DNA of 64,000 nucleotides from positions 1 to 64,000 of the forward strand of contig DATFVC010000019.1 of NCBI GenBank assembly GCA_035260485.1, read 5' to 3'. Positions 1 through 7,594 of the stretch are shown here, in pieces. Each line of letters opens with the position of its first letter. Position 1 is the stretch's first letter. A model generated the notes under the pieces. That model worked only from the letters and a program-made list of their open reading frames with translations, searched no databases and was not told where the DNA came from. Position numbers and translations under genes: made by a program. The stretch is from VRUE01 sp035260485. GTDB lineage: Bacteria; Actinomycetota; Thermoleophilia; Solirubrobacterales; 70-9.

Positions 1-700
1 GCGTGGCGGGGGTGTCGATGTACTCGCCGGTCTCGAGGAAGGTCTTGAGGCCGGAGAGGATCATCGTCCAGCCGCCGTAGAGCTCGTCGTTGGCGCCCTC
101 GCGCAGCTCGTCGTGGGTGACCCGCAAGCGGCAGGAGCTGCCGACCGGCTCGATCTCCCAGGTGATTCGCGAAGGGCCTTCGCGCTTGACCTCCTCGCTC
201 CATTCGGCGACCATGCGCTGAACCAGGCGGCGGGGGGGATCCTCCTCGAGTCGCTCGGCGCTCGACTCGGGAAGCTCGCCGTCGTAGTTGGGGCCGACCA
301 GGACCCGCATCGTCGTACCGTCCGTGATCGCCTCCCAGAGGCGCTCCGGCGTCGTGCGGATGTAGATCTCGAATACTTTCTCCATGGCGTTCTCCTTGGT
401 CTCGATGTCTTTCTTGAGGTCGCTGAGCGCAGCTGCCCAGGGCTCGGCGTACTTGCTCACCCAGCGGTCGTGGACGAGCCGGATCGGGACGGGGTTGAGG
501 AAATGGAGCTTCTCGCGACCGCGCCGCTTGGTGGTCATCAGGTTGGCCTCCTCGAGCACCTTCAGGTGCTTCATGACGCCGAAGCGCGTCATCGGCAGCC
601 GCGCCTCCAAAGCGCTCAGCGTCTGTCCGTCCTCCGCGAAGAGGGCGTCGAGCAAAGTCCGCCGCGACGGATCTGCCAGCGCCTTGAACACCTCGTCCAT
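1..700 (-). CDS. ArsR-type HTH / SRPBCC (AHSA1) fusion regulator, 3' end off window
   Basis: The protein opens MDEVFKALADPSRRTLLDAL, the hallmark of ArsR winged-helix regulators, with the recognition region near residues 35-60 (MTRFGVMKHLKVLEEANLM). From about residue 105 an SRPBCC/AHSA1-like domain follows (IYIRTTPERLWEAITDG). The late SRPBCC part reads GGWTMILSGLKTFLETGEY and then runs off the left edge, so the C-terminus is missing. Between the LWEAITDG strand and DPPRRLV the usual aromatic segment (YFFG-like) is absent, which suggests an internal deletion. Members of this fusion family bind a palindrome at their own promoter; one lies just upstream of this start. The ligand is unknown. 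Confidence 0.85.
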   Translation of the reverse strand, partial: MDEVFKALADPSRRTLLDALFAEDGQTLSALEARLPMTRFGVMKHLKVLEEANLMTTKRRGREKLHFLNPVPIRLVHDRWVSKYAEPWAAALSDLKKDIETKENAMEKVFEIYIRTTPERLWEAITDGTTMRVLVGPNYDGELPESSAERLEEDPPRRLVQRMVAEWSEEVKREGPSRITWEIEPVGSSCRLRVTHDELREGANDELYGGWTMILSGLKTFLETGEYIDTPAT

Positions 701-711
701 GGCCAGATCAT

Positions 712-731
712 AGGTGACTAATTAGTCACCT
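712..731. promoter_or_regulatory. Perfect 20-bp palindrome, probable ArsR operator
   Basis: AGGTGACTAATTAGTCACCT is its own reverse complement over all 20 bases. It lies 11 bases upstream of the ATG of the ArsR-SRPBCC gene and just before the stop codon of the mug-like gene. The placement fits autorepression. Binding by this protein is an inference. Confidence 0.7.
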
Positions 732-732
732 G

Positions 733-1233
733 TCAAGCGCGACTGCCTCCGCCCGCTCGTGCCAGCTCCCACCAAGGCCCAATGTCCCAGAATCGCCGCG
801 CGGCGCCTGAGGTCGAGGGCAGAACCCAGACCGTTGCGCCGCCGATTCGCTCCGGCTGAGGTCCGTAAACGACGTTCTGTTCGAGGGCGCCGCGGGCGGC
901 GTTTTTGCCATTGAACGCGAGGACTGCGGGTTCGGCTTCAGTAATGCGCGCCTCGAGACCGGCGACGTCGAACTCGGCCGTGCCGACTTCCAGATCGGAT
1001 CCGTGCAGAACCTTGCAGATGTCGGTGAGGCCGATGCCGAACTCCGGCAGGCGCTCAAATTCGGCCGGCGCCAACTGGACCGGCGTCAATCCGGTCTCGT
1101 GGAGAACCCTCCAGAAGCCGTTGCCGGGCCCGGCGTAGTACGCCTTTGCTCGGGCAGAAGCAGTACCGGCCGCGGTGCCGCAGAAGACGATCCTCAAACC
1201 GGGGCGGAGAACGTCTGGCAATACGTTGGCCAT
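733..1233 (-). CDS. mug: Mug/TDG-family (UDG family 2) DNA glycosylase, active-site variant
   Basis: The 166-aa protein has the family 2 uracil-DNA glycosylase layout. A first loop reads VFCGTAAG where E. coli Mug has FCGINPG, and a second loop reads PSTSGAARRFW where Mug has NPSGLNR. YYAGPGNGFWRVLHETG is also typical of the family. The enzyme excises uracil or thymine from mismatches and some damaged bases. The usual catalytic asparagine of the first loop is alanine here, so activity or substrate range may differ. Length matches the family (about 165-170 aa). It is transcribed toward the ArsR gene. Confidence 0.85.
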   Translation of the reverse strand: MANVLPDVLRPGLRIVFCGTAAGTASARAKAYYAGPGNGFWRVLHETGLTPVQLAPAEFERLPEFGIGLTDICKVLHGSDLEVGTAEFDVAGLEARITEAEPAVLAFNGKNAARGALEQNVVYGPQPERIGGATVWVLPSTSGAARRFWDIGPWWELARAGGGSRA

Positions 1234-1242
1234 TGCCTTCCG

Positions 1243-1620
1243 CTACCGCCGCGCACACAGCGCCGCTGCCGCCGTCAGAACGCCGGCGGCGGAAAAGAGC
1301 GACCCGCCCACCAGGTCCTCGCTCAACTCCGAACGCTTGCTCGCCTCGATCGCGGCCGAAAGGATGTCAGCCAGGTCGATTGCCACGGCGGCGAGCGCCG
1401 CAGCGCGCCCGAGCCGAGACCAACGCAAGCTGGCAAGTCCAAGAGAGGCGACGCCGATCTGGTGCGCGCTGAAGGCTCGAACGAAGAGCCGAGCGTCGGG
1501 CCGCTCCGGAGTATCGGCCGCCAGCCTCAGTCGTCCCATCGCGGCCGGCGACAGCAACCCGCCGATTCCATACGCCATCCGGAACCCGGCATTGGCGAAT
1601 ATCAGCGTGCGCCTGGACAT
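1243..1620 (-). CDS. Small hydrophobic membrane protein, unknown function
   Basis: The 125-aa product has several alanine/leucine-rich stretches (residues 14-35, 50-85 and 100-122) compatible with three or four membrane helices. The start is MSRRTLIFANAGF. It lies directly upstream of the mug-like gene on the same strand, 9 bp apart, so the two are probably co-transcribed. I recognise no family with confidence. The general style resembles the small membrane protein at 52445-52828. Confidence 0.6.
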   Translation of the reverse strand: MSRRTLIFANAGFRMAYGIGGLLSPAAMGRLRLAADTPERPDARLFVRAFSAHQIGVASLGLASLRWSRLGRAAALAAVAIDLADILSAAIEASKRSELSEDLVGGSLFSAAGVLTAAAALCARR

Positions 1621-1649
1621 GGTCGGGAACCTACCGCTAGGGTGGTGCG

Positions 1650-1940
1650 ATGGCGGTCAAGCTTCATCGCTGTTCGACGATGTGGGTCAAGGTCGACGCC
1701 CATCCATGCTGGCGGGTGCAAAAGGCTCTCAACGAGCAGGGGATCGAGTATGAGGTCGTCAAGGGCCCGTTGCGTCCTGGGAAGCGCGACGAGCTTGATC
1801 GTCTCTCCGGCCAGCGGAAGTACCCTGCGATCGAGTTCGAGGACGGGCGGGTCTACCGCGAGGAATCGGCGGACATGGCCGAGCGGATCCGCGCCCGGCA
1901 GCTCTTCCAAGGCCAAGGGGAATCCGAGCCGACCTCTTAA
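1650..1940 (+). CDS. Glutaredoxin/GST N-terminal-like thioredoxin-fold protein
   Basis: The 96-aa protein contains WVKVDAHPCWRVQKALNEQG, where glutaredoxin or GST-N folds carry their active-site loop, and GQRKYPAIEFEDG, with the cis-proline strand typical of the fold. REESADMAERIRA forms the last helix. Only one cysteine sits at the active-site position (HPCW), suggesting monothiol chemistry or glutathione-like binding rather than dithiol reduction. It reads divergently from the membrane protein gene at 1243-1620. Confidence 0.75.
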   Translation: MAVKLHRCSTMWVKVDAHPCWRVQKALNEQGIEYEVVKGPLRPGKRDELDRLSGQRKYPAIEFEDGRVYREESADMAERIRARQLFQGQGESEPTS

Positions 1941-2097
1941 GAGGAAGGACGGCCCGGGGCCAGTTCCTCAGGGCCGTTGGTAGCGTCCCTCAGGCGCACG
2001 ACGTCGTCGAGTTGCGGCGTAAGACACCTCCAGCACGAACAGCTGAGTTTCATCTCTCCCGACCCGAGCGCTGTCCAGCTAGAGCGCGCGATGCCCA

Positions 2098-2991
2098 TCA
2101 GTGCACGCCAGGTCGGAGCGCAGAGCGAAACTCCCTCCATATCGTGAACGCCAGGAATGCCAACAGCGCGGCGAGAATGACGAGATGGACAATTTTCTTT
2201 CCATCGGCGGGCGCGGGGGCATTGGGGAGAGCGAGCTGCGGGGCGTTCGCCGTCCTAGGATGCCCGACGAACGGGGAATCGCTGGCCGTCCGGGTAATTT
2301 GCTGGACCAGAAATAGCAATCGAGCGGTGGCGGCTACCGCCGGGCGAAGCAGATCTCCCCCTATTGCCCTGGCTACCCACCCTCGACCAGTTCCGTCGCT
2401 ACCAAGCGGAATCGCGGGCCAGATGCGAGCGAACCACCGTTGCAAAGCAGCCACCTCGGCAGCCGCAATGGAGGGTGGAGGGTTGGGCGCGGTACCGATC
2501 GCGCGGGGTGGTCGCCCTGCTTGCGCCTGCATCGGGACCGCTTGGGAGGATCGAGGCCGGCTGCCATCACTGCGAGCAGAGGTAGCCGCCTGTATCGTCG
2601 TTTCCTTGCCCGTGCTCGTCACCGAGCCGGCCGAATTCCTCGCAGGGCTGGCTATCCCGTCAACAGAAGGCACATCGACGCCAGAGTTAGGTGGAGATGG
2701 TGAGGGCTTCGGCGGGGCTTCAGTCGGCAACTTGACCGGAGCCTGAGGCGCAGCCGGAGTCGCAATCGGCGCCGGAGGCGTCGCGCTCGGGAGCGATGGC
2801 GCAGCATTCGGGGCGACAGGGACCGATTCCACGGTCGGCCCGGCGATACTCGCCGCTTCTCCCGTCAGGGTGGCGGACGCGGAGGGGACACTGGAAACCA
2901 AGCCAATCAGGACGCTGGCAGTAAGGACAATCCGACGCCGCAGGCGTTGCTCGAATGCGATTCCAGTCCCAGTTATCCGCCCGCGGCTCAT
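2098..2991 (-). CDS. Proline-rich secreted or membrane-anchored protein, unknown function
   Basis: The 297-aa protein starts with a basic region and a hydrophobic segment (IVLTASVLIGLVSSVPSASA), a likely signal peptide. A long low-complexity region rich in Pro, Ala and Ser follows (about residues 55-135). A membrane helix sits near the C-terminus (VHLVILAALLAFLAFTIW, about residues 265-285) with a short basic tail. This layout suggests an extracytoplasmic stalk anchored at the C-terminus. No catalytic motif is visible. Confidence 0.6.
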   Translation of the reverse strand: MSRGRITGTGIAFEQRLRRRIVLTASVLIGLVSSVPSASATLTGEAASIAGPTVESVPVAPNAAPSLPSATPPAPIATPAAPQAPVKLPTEAPPKPSPSPPNSGVDVPSVDGIASPARNSAGSVTSTGKETTIQAATSARSDGSRPRSSQAVPMQAQAGRPPRAIGTAPNPPPSIAAAEVAALQRWFARIWPAIPLGSDGTGRGWVARAIGGDLLRPAVAATARLLFLVQQITRTASDSPFVGHPRTANAPQLALPNAPAPADGKKIVHLVILAALLAFLAFTIWREFRSALRPGVH

Positions 2992-3108
2992 TCGCTCCGG
3001 CTCCTCGTTGTTTAAACGATGCTGAACCTTTAGTTCTTACCCAATATTTGGACAGATATACCAGGGGGTCTTGCGAGTGGTGAGCGCTGGCCTTGCCATA
3101 CTGGGGAC

Positions 3109-3537
3109 TTGATTGGCAAGGGAATTACCATACGGCGGTGCCGGAAGCAGGACGTACAAGCGGTCTTAGGGTTATGGGCTCAGGCACGAAGTGAGCACGC
3201 AAGCACGGCGGACCGTCTCGATGATGTCGAGCGCCTGATCGCCAGCTCCCCAGCCGCCCTTCTGGTCGCCGAGCGCGGTGGTGAGATTGTCGGTGCTCTG
3301 ATTGCCGGTTGGGATGGGTGGCGAGGGAACATGTATCGGCTCGCCGTTCGCGAAGGGCATCGGCGAGAGGGCATTGGGATCGCGCTGACGCGGGCCGGCG
3401 AGGAGTATCTGCGCAGCTGTGGCATCCGTCGAGTAACCACCCTGGTCGCTTTCGAGGACGACGTCGCTGGAGCGTTTTGGGAGTCCGCTGGTTATCGACA
3501 GGATCAAGAGATCGGCCGTCGAGTCCGCAATCTGTAG
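3109..3537 (+). CDS. GNAT-family N-acetyltransferase
   Basis: The 142-aa protein has the GNAT core: IRRCRKQDVQAVLGLW at the N-terminus, GEIVGALIAGWDG in strand 4, and VREGHRREGIGIAL, a clear acetyl-CoA pyrophosphate-binding Q/RxxGxG/A loop. The C-terminal part (EDDVAGAFWESAGYRQD) is the usual F-Y helix. The substrate cannot be told. The start is a TTG; no ATG is available near the fold start, so the true start is uncertain by a few codons. Confidence 0.8.
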   Translation: MIGKGITIRRCRKQDVQAVLGLWAQARSEHASTADRLDDVERLIASSPAALLVAERGGEIVGALIAGWDGWRGNMYRLAVREGHRREGIGIALTRAGEEYLRSCGIRRVTTLVAFEDDVAGAFWESAGYRQDQEIGRRVRNL

Positions 3538-3595
3538 CTCGCCGGCGAATCAGCGATCAGCTCGAGCCTGGGCACCAAGCCCAGATGTACTGCAT

Positions 3596-3838
3596 CTAGG
3601 TGGGGCCGCATCCGCATCGGGATTTGGCGAGGCGATCCAGCGTCTTCACGAGCGCCTCGATGAGATCGTCGGCATGGTTGCGGTCATTCAGGCCGAACTG
3701 CCAGCCGATTCGACGTCCTCTCTGCGCCGCGATGACGCCGAGACTTCGTAAGGCGTTGCCGGACTCAGCACGCGACTGTGGCACGGCCTCGCCGGAAGTG
3801 GCTCGGGCCGGTCGTACGGCCCCCCAAACCGCCCACAT
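3596..3838 (-). CDS. Doubtful small ORF (80 aa)
   Basis: The frame ends in DDLIEALVKTLDRLAKSRCGCGPT, which looks helical and protein-like, but the first half (AVWGAVRPARATSGEAVPQS) does not. A frame on the opposite strand covers the same bases. I found no family match and no ribosome site, so it is listed only because the interval is otherwise empty. Confidence 0.2.
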   Translation of the reverse strand: MWAVWGAVRPARATSGEAVPQSRAESGNALRSLGVIAAQRGRRIGWQFGLNDRNHADDLIEALVKTLDRLAKSRCGCGPT

Positions 3839-3864
3839 TCGGCGTGCCAGAGCCCAGCCAACAG

Positions 3865-3895
3865 AAAACGCCCCACCGGGGAGGCGGGGCGTTTC
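3865..3895. terminator. GC-rich hairpin, terminator-like
   Basis: AAACGCCCC (3866-3874) pairs perfectly with GGGGCGTTT (3886-3894) around an 11-base loop. Short T runs follow on both strands, so it could act in either direction. It would end transcription from the GNAT side or shield the small reading frame downstream. Confidence 0.55.
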
Positions 3896-3920
3896 TGGGG
3901 TTACTACAGGGAGGAGAGAT

Positions 3921-3953
3921 ATGTATCTCTATATGTGGATCCGTGGGAGGTAG
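3921..3953 (+). CDS. Candidate 10-residue leader peptide
   Basis: A strong Shine-Dalgarno sequence (AGGGAGGAG, about 3908-3916) precedes an ATG that opens a 10-codon frame, MYLYMWIRGR, ending in TAG. It lies just after the hairpin at 3865-3895 and about 290 bp before tlyA. Such a short frame could arise by chance; the good ribosome site is the only support. Confidence 0.25.
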   Translation: MYLYMWIRGR

Positions 3954-4242
3954 GTGAGCCCTTGATGTGCCGCGGACGGAGTCGATGGGAGTCGACTGCG
4001 CATATTGGCGGCGCCGGACCCAACCAGGAAGTTTTCGTTAGCCCTTTATCGATCCTCTCTCGCGAAACCTTGAATCAAGATACGAACATACGTGCGGTTT
4101 GTGTGTGAGGCGAGTCACAGAGACCTGCTCCCAGGCGTCGGCAGCTCGCTGAAGCGATTCTTCTACCCAATTCTAAGGTGTCGCTAAACATCTGGCAAGG
4201 GGCTCTTATGGATTGGCGGCTGGACGGCTGTACCGTTCCTGC

Positions 4243-5025
4243 GTGGCGAAGGGGCGGATAGACGCGGTTCTGGCCGGGCGGGGCCTCTTTCCGTCGCGCT
4301 CGGCCGCAGCTGGCGCGATCCGTGCCGGGGAGGTCAGGATCGGTGAGGACGGGCCCATCGCGTTGCGCCCCAGCCAGCTGGTCGATCCCGAGGCCGATTT
4401 CCGGGTCGCCCAAGCCCCGCGCTTCGTCTCCCGCGGCGGGATCAAGCTCGACAACGCCATCGCTGCTCTCGGCCTAGATATATCGGGACGCGACTGCCTC
4501 GACACCGGCGCTTCGACCGGCGGCTTCACCGATTGCCTGCTCCAGCGAGGCGCCGCCCACGTCGTCGCACTCGATGTCGCCTACGGCCAGATCGACCTGC
4601 GCATGCGGGAGGATCCCCGCGTGACCGTGCTCGAGCGCCTCAACGCCCGCGACCTCTCCCCGGCGGACCTGCCCTTTCGTCCCGACCTGGCGACCGTCGA
4701 CGTCTCATTCATCTCGCTGACCAAGATTCTGCCCGCCGTTGCTTCGTGCTTGGCGCCTCGCGGAGAGGTCCTGGCGATGGTCAAGCCGCAGTTCGAGCTC
4801 GGCCGCGAGCGGGTCCGCAAGGGCGTCGTCCGCGATGTCGCCGATCGCCATGAGGCGATCCTCGCTGTGGCGCATGTCGCCGGCGAGCTCGGCCTGCCAG
4901 TGCGCGGCTTCGCTTCTTCTGGGCTGCCCGGACCCAAGGGCAATCGCGAGACCTTCGTCTGGTGCGGCGGGGACGGCGAGCCGCTCGCCGATCTCGAGTC
5001 CGCCGTCCGCGAGGTCGACCTATGA
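4243..5025 (+). CDS. tlyA: TlyA-family rRNA 2'-O-methyltransferase
   Basis: An N-terminal S4 RNA-binding domain (IDAVLAGRGLFPSRSAAAGAIRAGEV) is followed by an FtsJ-like methyltransferase. Catalytic and SAM motifs are visible: SRGGIKLDNAI, LDTGASTGGFTDCLL, VDVSFISLTKILP, MVKPQFELG and GNRETF. In mycobacteria TlyA methylates cytidines of 16S and 23S rRNA and confers capreomycin sensitivity. The frame is open from 4213, but the GTG at 4243 gives the family N-terminus MAKGRIDAVL, so I place the start there. It overlaps nadK by ATGA. Confidence 0.93.
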   Translation: MAKGRIDAVLAGRGLFPSRSAAAGAIRAGEVRIGEDGPIALRPSQLVDPEADFRVAQAPRFVSRGGIKLDNAIAALGLDISGRDCLDTGASTGGFTDCLLQRGAAHVVALDVAYGQIDLRMREDPRVTVLERLNARDLSPADLPFRPDLATVDVSFISLTKILPAVASCLAPRGEVLAMVKPQFELGRERVRKGVVRDVADRHEAILAVAHVAGELGLPVRGFASSGLPGPKGNRETFVWCGGDGEPLADLESAVREVDL

Positions 5026-5873
5026 GCGAGCGCATCGCCGCCCTGATCACCCACTCGCACCCACCTGCCACGACCGGTGCGGTGGCGATCGCGGCCACCG
5101 CTGCCCGCGAGGCCGGATGGCGGCTGGTCGCCACCGAGAAGGAGGTGGCCAAGCACGGTGACGCTGCCGCCGGAGTCGACACTGTTGATGCCCTTCCGCG
5201 CCAGGCCGACCTCTGTCTTGTCCTCGGCGGCGACGGTTCGATCCTCCACGCGCTGCGCCACCTCGCCCGCAGCGGCGTCCCCGTCTTCGGCGTCAACTTC
5301 GGCACTGTCGGCTTCCTTGCCGCGGTCGAGCGCGATGAAGCCGAGGAGGGCATACGACGCGCCTTCGCCGGCGAAACGGAGGTGCTCGATCTGCCCGGCC
5401 TCGAGATCGAGGTGGAGGGCGCCTCGCGGGTTGCCCTCAACGACGTCAGCTTCATCCGCCGTCCCCACGAGCGGGTCGCCGAGCTGAGCTACAAGATCGC
5501 CGGCGAGGAGGTCGGACACGTCCGCTGCGACGGGCTTGTCGCGGCGACGCCGGTCGGCTCGACCGGCTACAACCTCGCCAACCAGGGCCCGATCCTGGCC
5601 TGGGGCGTGAAGGGCTACGTCGTCTCCTATGTCGCTCCGCACTCGCTCACCGCACGCGCACTCGTCGTCGCTCCAGGCGACATCCTCCACGTCGGCAACG
5701 CGGATGGCCGCGAGCCGGTCGACGTCGCGATCGACGGTGAACACGCGGGCATGTTGGAGTCCGGGGCAGCGCTGGAGGTCAGCTTCGGCGACGGGGTCGG
5801 GCGGCTCGCGCAGCTGCCGGGGACGAGCTTCTACCAGCGCATCCGCGAGAAGTTCGGCCACCTCGCAGTCTGA
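5022..5873 (+). CDS. nadK: NAD kinase
   Basis: The 283-aa protein carries the NAD kinase signature GGDGS (VLGGDGSILHALRHLA), followed by GVNFGTVGFL. The C-terminal domain has LNDVSFIRRP in place of the common NE, and DGLVAATPVGSTGYNLANQGP. It phosphorylates NAD to NADP in the cytoplasm. The ATG overlaps the tlyA stop, indicating translational coupling, which is the conserved actinobacterial arrangement. Confidence 0.95.
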   Translation: MSERIAALITHSHPPATTGAVAIAATAAREAGWRLVATEKEVAKHGDAAAGVDTVDALPRQADLCLVLGGDGSILHALRHLARSGVPVFGVNFGTVGFLAAVERDEAEEGIRRAFAGETEVLDLPGLEIEVEGASRVALNDVSFIRRPHERVAELSYKIAGEEVGHVRCDGLVAATPVGSTGYNLANQGPILAWGVKGYVVSYVAPHSLTARALVVAPGDILHVGNADGREPVDVAIDGEHAGMLESGAALEVSFGDGVGRLAQLPGTSFYQRIREKFGHLAV

Positions 5874-5914
5874 ACCTACGAGCCGGTGCACCCGGCTTAC
5901 TAGGGTGTGCGCCG

Positions 5915-7438
5915 ATGGAGCGCAAATGGTGGACCCTCGTCCTGAGCTCGATCGCGACGTTCATGTTGCTGCTGGACATCACGGTCGTCAACGTCGCTTT
6001 GCCGGACATCCAGCGCGACCTTGGCGCCAGCCTCTCCAGCCTGCAGTGGGTCGTCGATGCCTACTCGCTGATGCTCGCCGCCTTCCTGTTGACGGCTGGG
6101 TCGCTGGGCGACCGGTTGGGCCGCCGCCGCGTCTTCTCGCTCGGGCTTGGCCTCTTCACCTTCGCCTCGTTTCTCTGCGGGATCGCCGGCGACCCGACCC
6201 TGCTCAATCTGGCACGCGGCCTGCAGGGGATCGGCGGCGCGGCGATGTTCGCCACCTCGCTCGCCCTGATCGGGCAGGAGTTCCACGGTAAAGACCGGGC
6301 GACCGCGTTCGGCGTCTGGGGCGCGACGGTCGGCGGCGCCGTCGCGATCGGACCGCTGGTCGGCGGCCTGATCACCGAGCACCTCGGCTGGGAATGGATC
6401 TTCTTCGTCAACATCCCGATCGGGGTTGTGGCGGTCGTGCTGACCGAGATCCGGCTGGCCAACGTCGCGGCCCAGGACCCGGAGCGGATCGATCTGCCCG
6501 GACTGGCCACCTTCTCCGGCGGTCTTTTCCTGCTCATCTTCGGGCTGATCCGCGCCAACCCCGAAGGATGGGGGAGCCCTACGATTGTCGCTTCCCTGGG
6601 TGGCTCGGCGGCGTTGCTGGTTGCGTTCGTCGCGATCGAGGCGCGCAGCAGCCACCCGATGCTCGACCTCAACCTCTTCCGCAAACCGGCCTTCAACGGC
6701 GTCTCCGCGGTCGCCTTCGGCCTCTCGGCCGGGATGTTCGCGATGTTCCTCTACCTGACCATCTACATGCAGGGCGTGCTGGACTTCTCGCCGTTGGAGA
6801 CCGGCCTGCGGTTCCTGCCGCTTACGGTGCTCTCCTTCATCGCCTCGCCGATCTCCGGCAAACTCTCGCACCGGGTGCCGATCCGCATCCTGGTGGGGGT
6901 TGGCCTCGGCCTGGTGGGGGTCGGCCTGCTGCTGATGCACGGACTCAATGCAGGTTCGGACGTCTTGGCTCTGCTCCCCGGCTTCCTCGTCGCCGGGATC
7001 GGGATCGGGATCACCAACCCCGGTATCGGCCAGGCCGCGATCGCCGTCGTTCCAGCGGCCAAGGCAGGGATGGGCTCCGGGATCAACACGACCTTCCGTC
7101 AGGTCGGGATCGCCACCGGTGTCGCCTCGCTCGGCGCGGTCTTCCAGTCCCAGGTCGATTCGAAGCTCTCCAGTCTGCTGCCGAACGCGCCGCCCGGGCT
7201 CGCCGAAACTGTCGCCTCCGGGGGCTCCCGAGCAGCCGCAGCTGCTGCTCCACCGGGACAGCGCACCGAGGTAGTGCACGCAGCCAAGGTCGCTTTCGTA
7301 AGCGGCTTCAACGAGATCCTCCTAATAGGAGCAATCCTCTCCTTCCTCGGCGCCGCCCTAGGCTTCGCCCTCGTCAGGTCCAGCGATTTCGTCCAAGCTT
7401 CGCCGGAAGCCGAAGCAACGGAGCCCGTCCCTGCTTGA
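5915..7438 (+). CDS. MFS transporter, DHA2 (EmrB/QacA) family
   Basis: The 507-aa protein has the 14-helix DHA2 layout. LLLDITVVNVALPDIQRDLG is motif D1 in helix 1, GSLGDRLGRRRVF is motif A between helices 2 and 3, and ARGLQGIGGAAMFATSLALI is motif C. This family exports drugs and other lipophilic compounds using the proton gradient. The substrate is unknown. It sits between nadK and recN, where related genomes usually have no pump, so it is probably an insertion into the conserved block. Confidence 0.88.
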   Translation: MERKWWTLVLSSIATFMLLLDITVVNVALPDIQRDLGASLSSLQWVVDAYSLMLAAFLLTAGSLGDRLGRRRVFSLGLGLFTFASFLCGIAGDPTLLNLARGLQGIGGAAMFATSLALIGQEFHGKDRATAFGVWGATVGGAVAIGPLVGGLITEHLGWEWIFFVNIPIGVVAVVLTEIRLANVAAQDPERIDLPGLATFSGGLFLLIFGLIRANPEGWGSPTIVASLGGSAALLVAFVAIEARSSHPMLDLNLFRKPAFNGVSAVAFGLSAGMFAMFLYLTIYMQGVLDFSPLETGLRFLPLTVLSFIASPISGKLSHRVPIRILVGVGLGLVGVGLLLMHGLNAGSDVLALLPGFLVAGIGIGITNPGIGQAAIAVVPAAKAGMGSGINTTFRQVGIATGVASLGAVFQSQVDSKLSSLLPNAPPGLAETVASGGSRAAAAAAPPGQRTEVVHAAKVAFVSGFNEILLIGAILSFLGAALGFALVRSSDFVQASPEAEATEPVPA

Positions 7439-7594
7439 TTCTCGCCGGGGCCTGGGCAGGGGTGGAGCGTCTTGTACTTTTTCGCCTGGGCATCACGGCA
7501 GTCCGTAGGCACCCCGCCGAAAAAGTTAAGCGGAACCCCCTGCTCAGGCCCCGGTGCGGTTCAGTCGGTCCGCCTCCGCTGCTACTAAGAGGCC

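Larger units (their letters stand above)
3538..4242. other. Gene-poor interval
   Basis: No open frame here has a recognisable domain. The interval holds a weak minus-strand frame (3596-3838), a GC-rich hairpin (3865-3895), and a 10-codon frame with a strong ribosome site (3921-3953). Beyond 3954 I see nothing up to the tlyA start. Base composition is more AT-rich around 4040-4110 and 4150-4200, as expected for promoter DNA. Confidence 0.5.

Noticed and set aside
5900..7279. Minus-strand open frame of 459 aa opposite the MFS transporter
   Set aside because: Composition is Asp/Arg/Gln/Gly-rich and not protein-like; the + strand frame has clear MFS motifs.
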